DNA of 64,000 nucleotides from NCBI GenBank assembly GCA_020636405.1, contig JACJXW010000004.1:620001-684000 (forward strand). The letters run 5' to 3'. The DNA is from Lewinellaceae bacterium (GTDB lineage Bacteria > Bacteroidota > Bacteroidia > Chitinophagales > Saprospiraceae). Within the stretch, counting starts at the first letter, position 1. Each line of letters begins with the position of its first letter. Position numbers and translations under genes: made by a program. The notes under the pieces were generated by a model. The model saw only the letters and a program-made list of their open reading frames with translations, was not told where the DNA came from and ran no database searches. Of this stretch, positions 18,067-26,821 are shown piece by piece.

Positions 18067-20316
18067 ATGAGTAGAAAAAGAAAATCAAAAACTACAGGAA
18101 ATAAACTCAGCGCCCAGCAACTTCAACGCGAACTTCTGAAACTCTTCCAACGCCATCCCAAAAAACGGCTCAACCCTAAACAGGCCGCCCGAAAGCTGAA
18201 AGTAACCAACTCCAAGGATTCTGTTCAAGCCGCCCTGGATAAACTGGTGGAAGATAAAAAGCTCCACCCCCTGGGGGATTACAAATACAAACTGCGTTAC
18301 CAGCCCGGAGGAGACGCCTCCGACGGTAAAGACGCTACCTTCCTCGAAGGCACCGTAGATATGACCCGCTCCGGCGATGCCTATATCGTCTGCGAAGGGC
18401 AGGAAAACGATGTCCACGTTTCTTCCAAATACCTCGAAAACGCCATGAACGGCGATAAGGTCCGGATCAGAGTATGGACGCCCCGCGGGCGCCGGAAACC
18501 GGAGGGCGAGGTCGTCAAGGTGCTGGAACGCCGCCAGGAGCACTTCCTGGGCACCCTCTGGCTCTATCCCGGCCACGCTATCGTCTCCCTCGATACCCGC
18601 CCGCCTATGGACGTGGCGGTAGAACTGGGCGACATCAGGGAGGCGGAAGACGGCCACCGTGTAGTGGTGCGCATCACCGACTGGGAAGGCAAAGGCAAGT
18701 TCAAGCATCCCTCCGGGATCGTGACAGCGGTGCTGGGTAAGGCCGGCAGCAACGATATCGAAATGAAATCCATTCTTATCAATAATGGATTCGAACTGGA
18801 TTTCCCGGAAGAGGTGCTCCGGGAGTCCGAATACCTTTCCAGCAAGATCAGCCCTCAGGAAATAGCCTTACGGCTCGATATGCGGGAAATTACCACCTTT
18901 ACCATCGACCCCGATGACGCCAAGGACTTCGACGACGCCTTGTCCATCCGCCAACTCGAGAACGGAGAAACAGAAGTGGGTATTCACATCGCTGATGTGA
19001 CGCATTACATCAAGGAAGGTACTCCTCTGGACAAAGAGGCCCTCAAGCGCTCTACCTCGGTATATCTGGTCGACCGGGTGCTGCCCATGCTACCTGAGCG
19101 CCTGTCTAACGACCTCTGCTCTTTACGGCCCAACGAAGACCGGCTGGCCTATTCTGCCATCTTCATCTTCGACAAAGGCATGAAGATCATCAACCGCTGG
19201 TTTGGGCGCACCGTCATCCATTCCGACCGCCGCTTCACCTACAACGAGGCCCAACAGGTGCTGGAAGGCCACAGCGGTGAAATGGCCAACGAACTGCGCC
19301 ATCTCAATAAGATCGCCAAACACCTGCGCAAGCAACGTTATAAGCAGGGCTCCATCAATTTCGAAACGGATGAGGTCCAGTTTCGCCTGGATGAGCATGG
19401 CGCTCCCATCGAAGTGTTCGTCAAGGAACGCAAGGACGCCCACCTGCTGATCGAGGACTTCATGCTGCTGGCCAACAAGGAAGTGGCTACTTACATCGCT
19501 ATGAAGGGCCGGGATGAGGAGATCCCCTTCGTCTACCGCGTGCACGACGAGCCCGACCCCGATAAGGTGGAAGAACTGGCCCGCTTCGCCCGCGAGCTGG
19601 GCTTCGATATGAATATCAGCTCCCCGCGGGAGATCGCCCGCGCTTACAACCGCCTGGCGGAGGCTGCCGAGAAAGACCCGGCGCTGAAACTGCTCAGCCC
19701 CATCGCCATTCGTACCATGGCCAAGGCCGAATACACCACCGATAATATTGGCCACTACGGCCTGGGTTTCAACTACTACACCCACTTCACCTCCCCCATC
19801 CGCCGCTATTCCGACGTGCTGTCCCACCGCCTGCTCGACAAGAATCTCGGCAAAGGGCAGTTCTACCGGGCCAACAAGATCAAACTGGAAGAGGAGTGCA
19901 AGCACATCTCCCAGCAGGAGCGCCGCGCTACCGAAGCCGAACGCGAGTCGGTCAAATACAAACAGGTGGAATACATCGAGAAGCACATCGGCGAAGTGTT
20001 CACCGGCTATATTTCCGGCATCATCGATATGGGTATCTTCGTCGAATTGAAGGATACGCGCATTGAAGGCATGGCGCCTTTCGAGAACCTGGACGAACCG
20101 ATGGAGGTTTCTGATTCCCGCCTGCGCATCAAGGGCGCCTACTCCGGAAAAGAATACAAAATGGGCCAGGAGGTGAAGGTACGCATCGTGCGCGCCGACC
20201 TGGCCAAGCGGCAGATCGAAATGGAATGGATCAGAGAGGAAGCAGGAGAAGCCGTGGGCGCCGGGAGTAATGGCAAGAGCAAGGGCCGCCAGCGGGGTAG
20301 GGGCCGGAGGAAATAA
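18067..20316 (+). CDS. rnr: Ribonuclease R
   Basis: This 749-residue 3'-5' exoribonuclease degrades structured RNA. An N-terminal winged-helix region (residues 10-75) is followed by cold-shock-like domains and the RNB catalytic domain, with FTIDPDDAKDFDDALSI carrying the metal-binding aspartates near residue 280. HYGLGFNYYTHFTSPIRRYS and DVLSHR follow near 575. A C-terminal S1 domain starts at VFTGYISGIIDMGIFVELKD, and a basic tail (KGRQRGRGRRK) ends the protein. The palindromic element described next begins at the last base of its stop codon. Confidence 0.97.
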   Translation: MSRKRKSKTTGNKLSAQQLQRELLKLFQRHPKKRLNPKQAARKLKVTNSKDSVQAALDKLVEDKKLHPLGDYKYKLRYQPGGDASDGKDATFLEGTVDMTRSGDAYIVCEGQENDVHVSSKYLENAMNGDKVRIRVWTPRGRRKPEGEVVKVLERRQEHFLGTLWLYPGHAIVSLDTRPPMDVAVELGDIREAEDGHRVVVRITDWEGKGKFKHPSGIVTAVLGKAGSNDIEMKSILINNGFELDFPEEVLRESEYLSSKISPQEIALRLDMREITTFTIDPDDAKDFDDALSIRQLENGETEVGIHIADVTHYIKEGTPLDKEALKRSTSVYLVDRVLPMLPERLSNDLCSLRPNEDRLAYSAIFIFDKGMKIINRWFGRTVIHSDRRFTYNEAQQVLEGHSGEMANELRHLNKIAKHLRKQRYKQGSINFETDEVQFRLDEHGAPIEVFVKERKDAHLLIEDFMLLANKEVATYIAMKGRDEEIPFVYRVHDEPDPDKVEELARFARELGFDMNISSPREIARAYNRLAEAAEKDPALKLLSPIAIRTMAKAEYTTDNIGHYGLGFNYYTHFTSPIRRYSDVLSHRLLDKNLGKGQFYRANKIKLEEECKHISQQERRATEAERESVKYKQVEYIEKHIGEVFTGYISGIIDMGIFVELKDTRIEGMAPFENLDEPMEVSDSRLRIKGAYSGKEYKMGQEVKVRIVRADLAKRQIEMEWIREEAGEAVGAGSNGKSKGRQRGRGRRK

Positions 20317-20479
20317 GAGTGTGTTCAAATTTCGTTTTTGGAGATGAAAACAGTCCATTTTTTGGTTAGACAAGGCGCCGAAACGGAAGCATACCCATAG
20401 GTGCGTGACTGTTTCGGCAACGAAGTATAAGCGAAAAAGGGGCATTTTCAATCCGAAGTATGAAATTTGAACACACTCT
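20316..20479. repeat. Palindromic element 1 (164 bp)
   Basis: The ends AGAGTGTGTTCAAATTTC (20316-20333) and GAAATTTGAACACACTCT (20462-20479) are exact 18-bp inverted repeats. Inside, GCCGAAAC (20377-20384) pairs with GTTTCGGC (20411-20418). The flanking core has TTAGACAAGGC on the left and AACGAAGTATAA on the right. The same ends recur at 24797-24957, and the same core recurs at 51613-51773. It begins exactly at the rnr stop codon and lies between convergent genes. There is no ORF, so it is MITE-like or a structured RNA. Confidence 0.85.
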
Positions 20480-20639
20480 AAGCCTTAGAGCCCGGTAGTA
20501 CCTGTTTTGCACGAATCGAGTCGAGTACATGGGGAATGCGAACCAGGGCTAAATGGCAGCCGATGGAGGCAGGGATCGAGGGTACAGCAGGTGAGGTGAA
20601 AACGGCAGTACTTTTGTGCTGCTTCAGCAGGCCGCCTTT

Positions 20640-20770
20640 CTGATTTATGATGTTTGATTGGTGACGTTCGATTTTCGATGTAGGGCGGGCGGAAGAGCTG
20701 CTCCCAAAGAGCCCCATCAAAAATCGCACATCGCACGTCAAAAATCGCACATTTCTCCGTGCCAAAAGTA
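20640..20770. repeat. Low-complexity inverted-arm array
   Basis: Left arm words such as GATGTTTGATTGG and GACGTTCGATTTTCGATG (20648-20681) are answered at 20715-20752 by inverted words such as CATCAAAAATCGCACATCG and ACGTCAAAAATCGCAC. Read in reverse, the left arm closely matches the sequence at 52775-52820 (ACATCGAAAATCGAACGTC), so this word set occurs twice in the window. No gene is present. Confidence 0.6.
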
Positions 20771-20902
20771 TCGAATAATCTGCCTGATATTTTGCCCTCC
20801 GGCCCTTTCAGGGCTCTTTAGCCTCTGATTCGCATGACTCCTGTATTTCTATTATTACGCCTCCGCCGACGCTATGCTTCGGCGGATTAGCTTTGAGGTG
20901 GG

Positions 20903-20934
20903 CAAAAAAAATACCGCCGGATCCGGACCGGCGG
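20903..20934 (-). terminator. Terminator of the 20997-21953 lipoprotein gene
   Basis: CCGCCGG and CCGGCGG (from 20914 to 20934) form a GC-rich stem. On the minus strand they are followed by TATTTTTTT (20913-20904). A second TCCGCCGA/TTCGGCGGA hairpin lies just beyond, at 20862-20886. The stem lies about 65 bp after the lipoprotein stop codon. Confidence 0.8.
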
Positions 20935-20996
20935 CATACATAAATATTTGAAGGAAAACGTGGTGTTCGATTCGATAAAGAATCCGGATATCATGC

Positions 20997-21953
20997 TTAC
21001 AGCTTATCCAGCGCAAGCATGATATCGGACAGCTGCACCTTTTCAGGTACAATATTTATGGTCAGATTCTCCATAATGATGACGGGTTGGCGGGAAAAGT
21101 AATAATCCCCTTCATCGCCTTCGGTAATGACGATGAATTCACCCTTGAGCCCGGACGGCAGGTTGCCCTGGCATATACGGTACAGTCCGTCTTCACCAGG
21201 TTCTTCCAACCGGATCACGGCATTGATGCTCTGCATGGCCAGGAACGTCGCCGTGTTCTGACGAGAGAAGCCTACCGGGAGGCGCACACAGGCGGTAGCG
21301 CTGCCTGGGCTGTTATCGGCGTACCGGGCGCACTGTAGCCATCCCAGCTTTGCCGCCAGTATTTCAAACCCTTCTTCCCATTGTCCGTTGCTTTCGTTGA
21401 AAAACTCCAACGCACGAATGGGCGCCTCTTCCGTATTCACTTCCGCCCATTCCATCCGGCTGCCGTCACTGGGGCTTCCGGCGAAAAGGCGAAATTGTGG
21501 ATTATAATTTGCAGTAGATAGTTGCACGCGGATGGTTTGGCCGACGGCCAACTGTAGCGGCTGCCCATTCTGGCGGATCTCCAGGAACACAATACCCGCT
21601 GATTCCAGCAGGCGGTTTTGAGCAGCGGTAGCCGCGTTGTTCCTGATCAGGGCGCCTTTGTTATGGATCTCAAGTACGCTTGCTTGAACCATCCCGGTCA
21701 CCGGACTCCCGTCCTGTGTGGCCAAAGCATTGGATGGAACAATCACTTGCCCGCTGCCGGGCACCGGTAAAATATGCTCTTCGGATGCATTCCAGCTGTA
21801 TTGCAGCGGATTGGATTGCACTGCTTCGAAGAACCTCGAAATATCGCCGGAAGTAAGCTCTGCCGGTTCGAAGACATCAATGTCTTCCTGACAGCCTGAC
21901 AGCGCAAGCATCATTCCTATTCCGATGGTAATGTAGACTAAATGCCTTCTCAT
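20997..21953 (-). CDS. Hypothetical lipoprotein
   Basis: This 318-residue protein starts MRRHLVYITIGIGMMLALSG-C, a lipoprotein signal with the cysteine at 21. The mature part is beta-rich, with segments such as GQVIVPSNALATQDGSPVTG and VQASVLEIHNKGALI that resemble the immunoglobulin-like or ZU5-like regions of Bacteroidota surface lipoproteins. Two cysteines (residues 227 and 239) flank ARYADNSPGSAT and may form a disulfide. The family is not recognised. It is transcribed towards rnr and ended by a clear terminator. Confidence 0.75.
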   Translation of the reverse strand: MRRHLVYITIGIGMMLALSGCQEDIDVFEPAELTSGDISRFFEAVQSNPLQYSWNASEEHILPVPGSGQVIVPSNALATQDGSPVTGMVQASVLEIHNKGALIRNNAATAAQNRLLESAGIVFLEIRQNGQPLQLAVGQTIRVQLSTANYNPQFRLFAGSPSDGSRMEWAEVNTEEAPIRALEFFNESNGQWEEGFEILAAKLGWLQCARYADNSPGSATACVRLPVGFSRQNTATFLAMQSINAVIRLEEPGEDGLYRICQGNLPSGLKGEFIVITEGDEGDYYFSRQPVIIMENLTINIVPEKVQLSDIMLALDKL

Positions 21954-22320
21954 TCAGTAAAACCTTTGTTCAAACCTCCGGTTTTTCTTCCGGCTACTCG
22001 TTGCGTGTTAACGATATGGAAATACCTGGCGTGCCCGGTACTTCCGATTCAGTATACATATCTTTAGATACCCGAAATGGGCTATGCGTTGCCTGAGCGG
22101 AGATTTTTTTTTTGTTTTTTTGGAAAAAGGGTGTTGTCAGGCTGCAGTTGGACGGGTTATTTTCCCCAGCCAAAATTGGCCGAAATGCTAAGCATGGCGC
22201 CGCTGGCCGAAAAAACTTTACACTCCTCTTCGTTTTACTTATTTTATGCCCTACTATTGTCGAATTCCCGCCTTCGCAAAAAGCTTTGGCGGGCAGAGGC
22301 CAATCAACCAATAACTAACC
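21954..22320. other. 367 bp gap, no gene seen
   Basis: This lies between divergent genes (the lipoprotein on minus, the LEA-like gene on plus). It contains a T-rich stretch at 22105-22122 and AT-rich sequence suitable for promoters, but no strong consensus match, hairpin or repeat was found. Confidence 0.4.
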
Positions 22321-23334
22321 ATGGGAATGCTCAACGATCTCAAGAAACTGCTGTTCGGCGCGAAGTCAGTGGCAAAGTCCACCGGGAAGAAGGCTGCCGA
22401 AGCCGGTAAAGAGGCCGGCGAGGAATTCGTCGAACGATCTAAAGAATTTTACGGAAAGACCCGGGAACGGATCAGCGACTTAAAGGAAGAATACGGCCCT
22501 AAAGCCCGAGAGGCGGCCGATGACGCCCGTCATTTTGCCGAAGGCCTCGTAGACGAGGCCTGGAGCAAAGGCCAGGAGCTCAGCGGGAAGGCTCGCAAGG
22601 CGGCCGATGACTTTTTCGAAAAAGAAGAAACCGGCGACGATCCGGAAAACTATAAATCCTCACTAATGGAAGATGATGAATTGTTGTTCGATGATGAAAA
22701 GGACAGCCCGGAGGCCGAGCCCGAAACACCTCGGGAAGAACCCCGCCAATACCGAAAAACCGTAGCTGATGATGTCGGTGAGAAGCTGTTCGAAGCCGCC
22801 GATAAAGCGGGAAAGAAAGCTCAGGACATCTCGGAGAAAGTAGGTAAAGAAGTCCTGGAAAAAGGCGGACAGGCCTGGGAGAAATTCCAGGAAGTATCGG
22901 AAAAGGTAGGCAAACGCCTAATGGATACCTCCGAAGAGGTGGGCGGCAAGCTGATGGCGAAGTTCAATGAATTGGTGGAAAAAGCCAACGCGGAAGCCTC
23001 TAAAGAGTCGGTGGAAGACCTCACCAAAGAAGCTGAAAAGCTGAACGAGGAACTGGAACGCCGCATCAAAGAGCGCGGCCAGCGGTCCAACGTCGAAAAC
23101 CTGGAACGGGATAAGGGCAAAGAACCCCTCGCCGGTTTCGATAGCTTCTTCGACCGCGCCCAGCGTTTTGCCGATGGCGATTACCACGACGAAGGCGCGA
23201 AGGGCATGCAGATCAAAAAAGACCCGGACTACAAGCCCAAAGAAAAGGAGGGCTCAGTCCGCGGCTTCGAAGATCAAGATGGCGATGGCGATGAGATCAT
23301 TGACGACGCCATCATAGACGAGGACGATAAATAG
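22321..23334 (+). CDS. Highly charged helical LEA/apolipoprotein-like protein
   Basis: This 337-residue soluble protein is almost entirely amphipathic helix with 11-residue-like periodicity: GKKAAEAGKEAGEEF, then DARHFAEGLVDEAWSKGQEL, DKAGKKAQDISEKVGKEVLE and SEEVGGKLMAKFNELVEKAN. An acidic linker occupies residues 115-145. This composition is that of group 3 LEA-like or apolipoprotein-like proteins linked to desiccation, membrane or envelope stress. The C-terminus is very acidic and carries DQDGDGDE, a calcium-loop-like DxDxDG motif. No signal peptide. The function is inferred from composition only. Confidence 0.75.
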   Translation: MGMLNDLKKLLFGAKSVAKSTGKKAAEAGKEAGEEFVERSKEFYGKTRERISDLKEEYGPKAREAADDARHFAEGLVDEAWSKGQELSGKARKAADDFFEKEETGDDPENYKSSLMEDDELLFDDEKDSPEAEPETPREEPRQYRKTVADDVGEKLFEAADKAGKKAQDISEKVGKEVLEKGGQAWEKFQEVSEKVGKRLMDTSEEVGGKLMAKFNELVEKANAEASKESVEDLTKEAEKLNEELERRIKERGQRSNVENLERDKGKEPLAGFDSFFDRAQRFADGDYHDEGAKGMQIKKDPDYKPKEKEGSVRGFEDQDGDGDEIIDDAIIDEDDK

Positions 23335-23337
23335 AGC

Positions 23338-23420
23338 AGTGCGAAGTCGGAACGCGGAAGTCGGAATTTTTCCAGCGGAGTACTGCCGGGCCTTTTTCCT
23401 CCTTCCGCTTTCCCACTTCG
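23338..23420. repeat. Short inverted-arm array between convergent genes
   Basis: Left words GCGAAGTCGGAACGCGGAAG and AGTCGGAA (23340-23367) are answered by inverted words CTTCCGCTTTCCCACTTCGC (23402-23421), separated by about 35 bases. It lies in the 88 bp gap between the LEA-like gene and the T9SS gene and could act as a two-way terminator. Confidence 0.5.
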
Positions 23421-23422
23421 CG

Positions 23423-24469
23423 TCATTGCACTACCACCCTTCTGGTTACCACTTCCCGGCCCCTTTCCAGCCTCAGGAGGTAAATGCCTCTGGGCAGTCC
23501 AGGCGGCAGGTCCATTCGATTCCGGGAGCCTGCATCCCACAGCAGGCTTTTTATTTCCTTGCCTGTGAGGCTGTAGAGCGTGGCCCGGGCACTTTGCCCG
23601 GGAGGGGCTGAATAGTCCAGTTCAATGAAGTCATGAGCGGGGTTGGGTTGTATCGTCCATTCATTGCCTTGCCCTTTCCATTCTACCGTGAGCACATCGA
23701 AGAAAGCTGTAGCCCCGTCATAGTCTACCTGCGATAAGCGGTAGTAGTTCAGTCCGTTGGTAGGGCTGCTGTGCAGATAGCGGTAGGCTTGTGGTTCCAG
23801 TGTACTGCCGGCGCCGGGCAGGCGTGCAATGCTCTCGAACTTCTGCCCGTCGGAGCTGTGCTCCAGTAAAAAGTAATCATTGTTTTCTTCGGAAGCCGTA
23901 GCCCACTGGAGGGCGACCGACTGGCTTTCGGCCCGGGCGGTGAAGGAGATGAGGTCAACCGGAAAGGCGAGGTTGATCACATTCAGGACATCACTGAGGG
24001 TCGTTTGTCCGTTTTGGACGGATTGGTCGATGTAGGCATTGAGTTGGTTTAGGGAAAGCAAGGGGGTTCGGTTGTTCCCTATGAAGGTGTAGGGGCCGAG
24101 AATGACCTTGGCGTTGTTGCCATTTAGGGTGAATTCGGTACTGGCGTTCAGTATGATGTTAGCCGGGGTGGGAAAAGAGATTACGGCCTTATCCAGTTCG
24201 ATGGTAAGGTCCCTCAGGTCTACGGTGCAGTTCTCTCCCACCGTTATTAGGGTAGGGTTGCTGGCCTGCCGCCCCGTACCAACCCTTATGGTGCCGACCC
24301 CGGGGGTAGCATTGTGGTAGAGGACGCAATCGATGAACTGCTCATCAGTGGTGATCGTTGCGGCACATCCCGGCGTTCCGGAGCCGGTGCAGGGGGCGTC
24401 TCCCCAGGCTTGGGTATAACTGAGCAAAAAGCTCAAAAATATCCATAACGTGTAGTTTGCTTTTCTCAT
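23423..24469 (-). CDS. Secreted protein with T9SS sorting domain
   Basis: This 348-residue protein has an N-terminal signal peptide (MRKANYTLWIFLSFLLSYTQ-AWG) and a C-terminal type A sorting domain with the usual pattern: WTIQPNPAHDFIELDYSAPP, ARATLYSLTGKEI, LPPGLPRGIYLLRLERG and VVTRRVVVQ. It is therefore exported by the type IX system and attached to or released from the cell surface. The middle part contains a short beta-helix-like region (residues 60-130) and a fibronectin-like segment (VALQWATASEENNDYFLLEH). No catalytic motif is seen. Confidence 0.88.
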   Translation of the reverse strand: MRKANYTLWIFLSFLLSYTQAWGDAPCTGSGTPGCAATITTDEQFIDCVLYHNATPGVGTIRVGTGRQASNPTLITVGENCTVDLRDLTIELDKAVISFPTPANIILNASTEFTLNGNNAKVILGPYTFIGNNRTPLLSLNQLNAYIDQSVQNGQTTLSDVLNVINLAFPVDLISFTARAESQSVALQWATASEENNDYFLLEHSSDGQKFESIARLPGAGSTLEPQAYRYLHSSPTNGLNYYRLSQVDYDGATAFFDVLTVEWKGQGNEWTIQPNPAHDFIELDYSAPPGQSARATLYSLTGKEIKSLLWDAGSRNRMDLPPGLPRGIYLLRLERGREVVTRRVVVQ

Positions 24470-24796
24470 AGTGATTATGATTTGTTAGTGGTTTAGAAAT
24501 AACGAAACCAGGTACACCAGAAGGGGGGGAGGAAATGGCCTAAAGTTTCAGGCGAACCCAGAAAACGAAAACTACGTTGGACCGCTCATTCGAAACTGGA
24601 ATTAAAAAAGCGTCGCGTAACGTGAAGTCTCCGAATAGAAGCTATTTATTGGCCGTCGTGCCAATAATGGCTTGGTGCTGTACGCAAGCCCGCAAAAGTG
24701 GGCCGTACACACCTCACAGTATGTCAGTACTCCATAAAACTCAACCGGGAAACTCAGGAAACACGTAAATTGGGCGGTGTAGTGTTGAATATTCTT
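24470..24796. other. Gap without a recognisable gene
   Basis: It contains small inverted repeats, such as ATTGGC/GCCAAT (24650-24667) and GTACGCAAGCCCGC with GTGGGCCGTAC (24679-24707). No conserved reading frame and no clear promoter were found. It runs directly into palindromic element 2. Confidence 0.4.
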
Positions 24797-24957
24797 AGAG
24801 TGTGTTCAAATTTCAATGATGAGTCGAAAACGAGGAAATTTTGTTTCAGGCAAGGCAAATTTTGCAGTCGGATGCGGGCAATCCGACGAAAAATTTAACG
24901 CCGTATGAAACAAAATTTGCCGTTTGCAGGCCATTGATTGAATTTTGAACACACTCT
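24797..24957. repeat. Palindromic element 2 (161 bp)
   Basis: The left end AGAGTGTGTTCAAA (24797-24810) and the right end TTTTGAACACACTCT (24943-24957) are inverted and match element 1. Inside, AAATTTTGTTTCA (24836-24848) pairs with TGAAACAAAATTT (24906-24918), and GTCGGAT pairs with ATCCGAC at the centre (24867-24873/24881-24887). CAGGCAAGGC and AACGCCGTATG are the degenerate core motifs. It sits between divergent genes, so it cannot simply be a terminator. Confidence 0.85.
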
Positions 24958-25148
24958 TAGTCCCTATTTGAAAGGGCAAAAGGAAATATTCATAGCGATT
25001 GGAGGGTAAATCAAAATTAAAATTACAACAATAGGCTGACATTTGCAAGCTCTGGTCCTGGTTATACATTGCAATAATGGTTGAGGATTCCGATAGTGGA
25101 TTTGAGGCAATATCGGAACCCTTCAGCCTAAGGCGATGGGGGAGCATA

Positions 25149-25179
25149 CAGGACAGATTTGGGCTCATGCCTGTCCTGC
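25149..25179. other. Hairpin upstream of the Nudix gene
   Basis: ACAGGACAG and CTGTCCTG form an 8-bp stem with a loop of about 14 bases, some 80 bp before the Nudix start codon. No T-run follows. The 24958-25148 stretch before it is otherwise featureless and AT-rich. Confidence 0.35.
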
Positions 25180-25260
25180 AGTTGGCTTTTCCAACAAAAA
25201 TATTGGTTCCAGGGCAGGTAAGTAAGGGAGAAGAATAGTTTTTATTCTATATTGGTAGGC

Positions 25261-25815
25261 ATGAGTGGATATAAGGAAAAGGGCTGGCAGGTCCTGCACC
25301 AGGAAGCAGGGCCGGGACTGAAGCTGTTCCGTGCCCGGTTCGACGATATGCGCAATCCCCGCAACGGGCTGGTTTCCAGGATGGTGATCCTCGAAGCGGA
25401 GGATTCCGTTAATGTGGTTCCGGTGACTGCCGATGGCCATATTCTATTCGTCCGGCAGTATCGTTTTGGTACTGGGGAATATACGCTGGAATTGCCCGGA
25501 GGCATCGTCGACCCGGGAGAGGAACACCGGCAGGCTGCCGAGCGGGAACTGCGCGAAGAGACGGGTTACGCCGGCGGACAGTGGGCCTATCTGGGTAAGA
25601 TCGCTTCCAACCCGGTATTCATGAACAATTATATTCACCATTGGGTAGCGCAGGAGGTGGAGCTCAACTCTGTTCAGCACCTGGATGAAAGCGAAGAGGT
25701 GGAGGTGGTTTCCATTCCGCAGGACGAGGCGCGCCAATGGTTGGTGCAGGGGAAGTTCCAGCATCCACATACGGTCAATGCACTTTTGTTATTCTTTTTC
25801 AAAAACCAGGGCTAA
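25261..25815 (+). CDS. Nudix hydrolase, ADP-ribose pyrophosphatase-like
   Basis: This 184-residue enzyme has the complete Nudix box GGIVDPGEEHRQAAERELRE with ETGYAGGQW, near residues 80-105, which binds the metal ions that help cleave a nucleoside diphosphate bond. The layout (ILFVRQYRFGTGEYTLELPG before the box, a VEVVSIPQDEARQWL helix after it) resembles NudF/ADP-ribose pyrophosphatases. The ATG at 25261 is preferred over the TTG at 25252. The stop codon overlaps the start of the haloacid dehalogenase (TAATG), so the two are coupled. Confidence 0.9.
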   Translation: MSGYKEKGWQVLHQEAGPGLKLFRARFDDMRNPRNGLVSRMVILEAEDSVNVVPVTADGHILFVRQYRFGTGEYTLELPGGIVDPGEEHRQAAERELREETGYAGGQWAYLGKIASNPVFMNNYIHHWVAQEVELNSVQHLDESEEVEVVSIPQDEARQWLVQGKFQHPHTVNALLLFFFKNQG

Positions 25816-26498
25816 TGAGTTTAGACGCAGGTAAGATCAAAGGCATAGCATTCGATGCCTATGGTACCCTCTTCAATATTGCATCTATTGATTTTCTGCT
25901 GGAGCAGTTGTTTGACGACCGGGCGCGCCAGGTGGCAGCCTACTGGCGGCGCAAGCAATTGGAATACACCTGGCTGCGCACAATGATGGGCCGTTATAAG
26001 GACTTTTACGAACTTACCAGAGACGCGCTGTACTATGCACTGGAAGCTACCAACACCAGCGCAACAGAAGGCCAGGTCCAGGAACTGATGCAGCAATACT
26101 ATCACCTGGATGCTTACTCCGAAGTAAAAGGAGCGCTGGCCCGGCTGAAAGGGCGCTACCGCCTGGCCATCTTGTCTAACGCCAACCCCAGCCTTCTGGA
26201 AAGAGCCGCAGCCTACAACGGCCTGGACGAACTCCTGGACGAGATCATCAGCGCCGATCAGATCCGTCAGTACAAACCGGCGCCAGGGGTGTATCAACTG
26301 GCGGAAAAAGGGCTGAAACTGCCTGCTGAGAACCTGCTCTTCGTTTCTTCCAATACCTGGGACGTATCGGGCGCTACCGCCTACGGCCTGCAGACGGCCT
26401 GGGTACAACGCGGGTACAGCACCATGGAACATCTGGAGGTAGCACCGGCAGTGACTGCTTCCAACCTCGAAGAATTAGCGGAGTTGTTAATGAGTTGA
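25815..26498 (+). CDS. Haloacid dehalogenase type II
   Basis: This 227-residue HAD-superfamily enzyme has the L-2-haloacid dehalogenase signature: GIAFDAYGTLFN (nucleophile aspartate near residue 14), LAILSNANPSLLERA, YKPAPGVYQLA and VSSNTWDVSGATAYGLQTAW. The second aspartate of the usual DxD motif is Tyr here, the feature that separates dehalogenases from phosphatases in this superfamily. It could act on 2-haloacids or a related substrate. The start was chosen from the TAATG overlap with the Nudix gene. Confidence 0.88.
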   Translation: MSLDAGKIKGIAFDAYGTLFNIASIDFLLEQLFDDRARQVAAYWRRKQLEYTWLRTMMGRYKDFYELTRDALYYALEATNTSATEGQVQELMQQYYHLDAYSEVKGALARLKGRYRLAILSNANPSLLERAAAYNGLDELLDEIISADQIRQYKPAPGVYQLAEKGLKLPAENLLFVSSNTWDVSGATAYGLQTAWVQRGYSTMEHLEVAPAVTASNLEELAELLMS

Positions 26499-26511
26499 AC
26501 CACTCTTTTAC

Positions 26512-26575
26512 CAAGAGTTTGTTCAAATTCCATCCCTTGTTGACAAACATGGGTTGTAAATAATGCTGTGTCCAA
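26512..26575. repeat. Left-half remnant of the palindromic element family
   Basis: AAGAGTTTGTTCAAATTCCA (26513-26532) matches the left end of elements 1 and 2 with few changes. A weak hairpin around TTGTTGACAAACATGG follows, but no right end is present. This appears to be a truncated copy 15 bp downstream of the dehalogenase gene. Confidence 0.55.
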
Positions 26576-26614
26576 GCTGGACTGAAGAATAATAAAAAAG
26601 GACGTTACTATCGT

Positions 26615-26760
26615 ACATTTCGCTTTTAGCGGTTCGCTATTCGCAGCACTATGCCCCTAATTGCAGGAATCCAAGCTCAAGAAACCAGTTCTTTGCCCTA
26701 AATCCGGGTTTTGAGGCAGCGTTTAGCGAACGGCGAATTGCGAACGGCGAATTGCTGAAT
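26615..26760. repeat. 7-bp word array with inverted arms
   Basis: Right arm words GCGAACG and GCGAATT repeat as GCGAACG, GCGAATT, GCGAACG, GCGAATT (26727-26754). About 75 bp to the left, TTTTAGCGGTTCGCTATTCGC (26624-26644) contains the same words inverted. It lies upstream of the Kir-like channel gene. Confidence 0.65.
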
Positions 26761-26821
26761 AGTGACAAAAGGACTATTTTCACCTTCCGGAACGAGAATT
26801 GAATAAGCTCCCGGCAAAGGC

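Noticed and set aside
20316..20479. Element 1 as a plain rnr terminator
   Set aside because: It has no T-run after the stem, and copies of the same element lie upstream of divergent genes where no terminator is needed.
24806..25168. A 120-residue minus-strand ORF
   Set aside because: It reads through palindromic element 2 and has no recognisable domain, so it is a by-product of the repeat.
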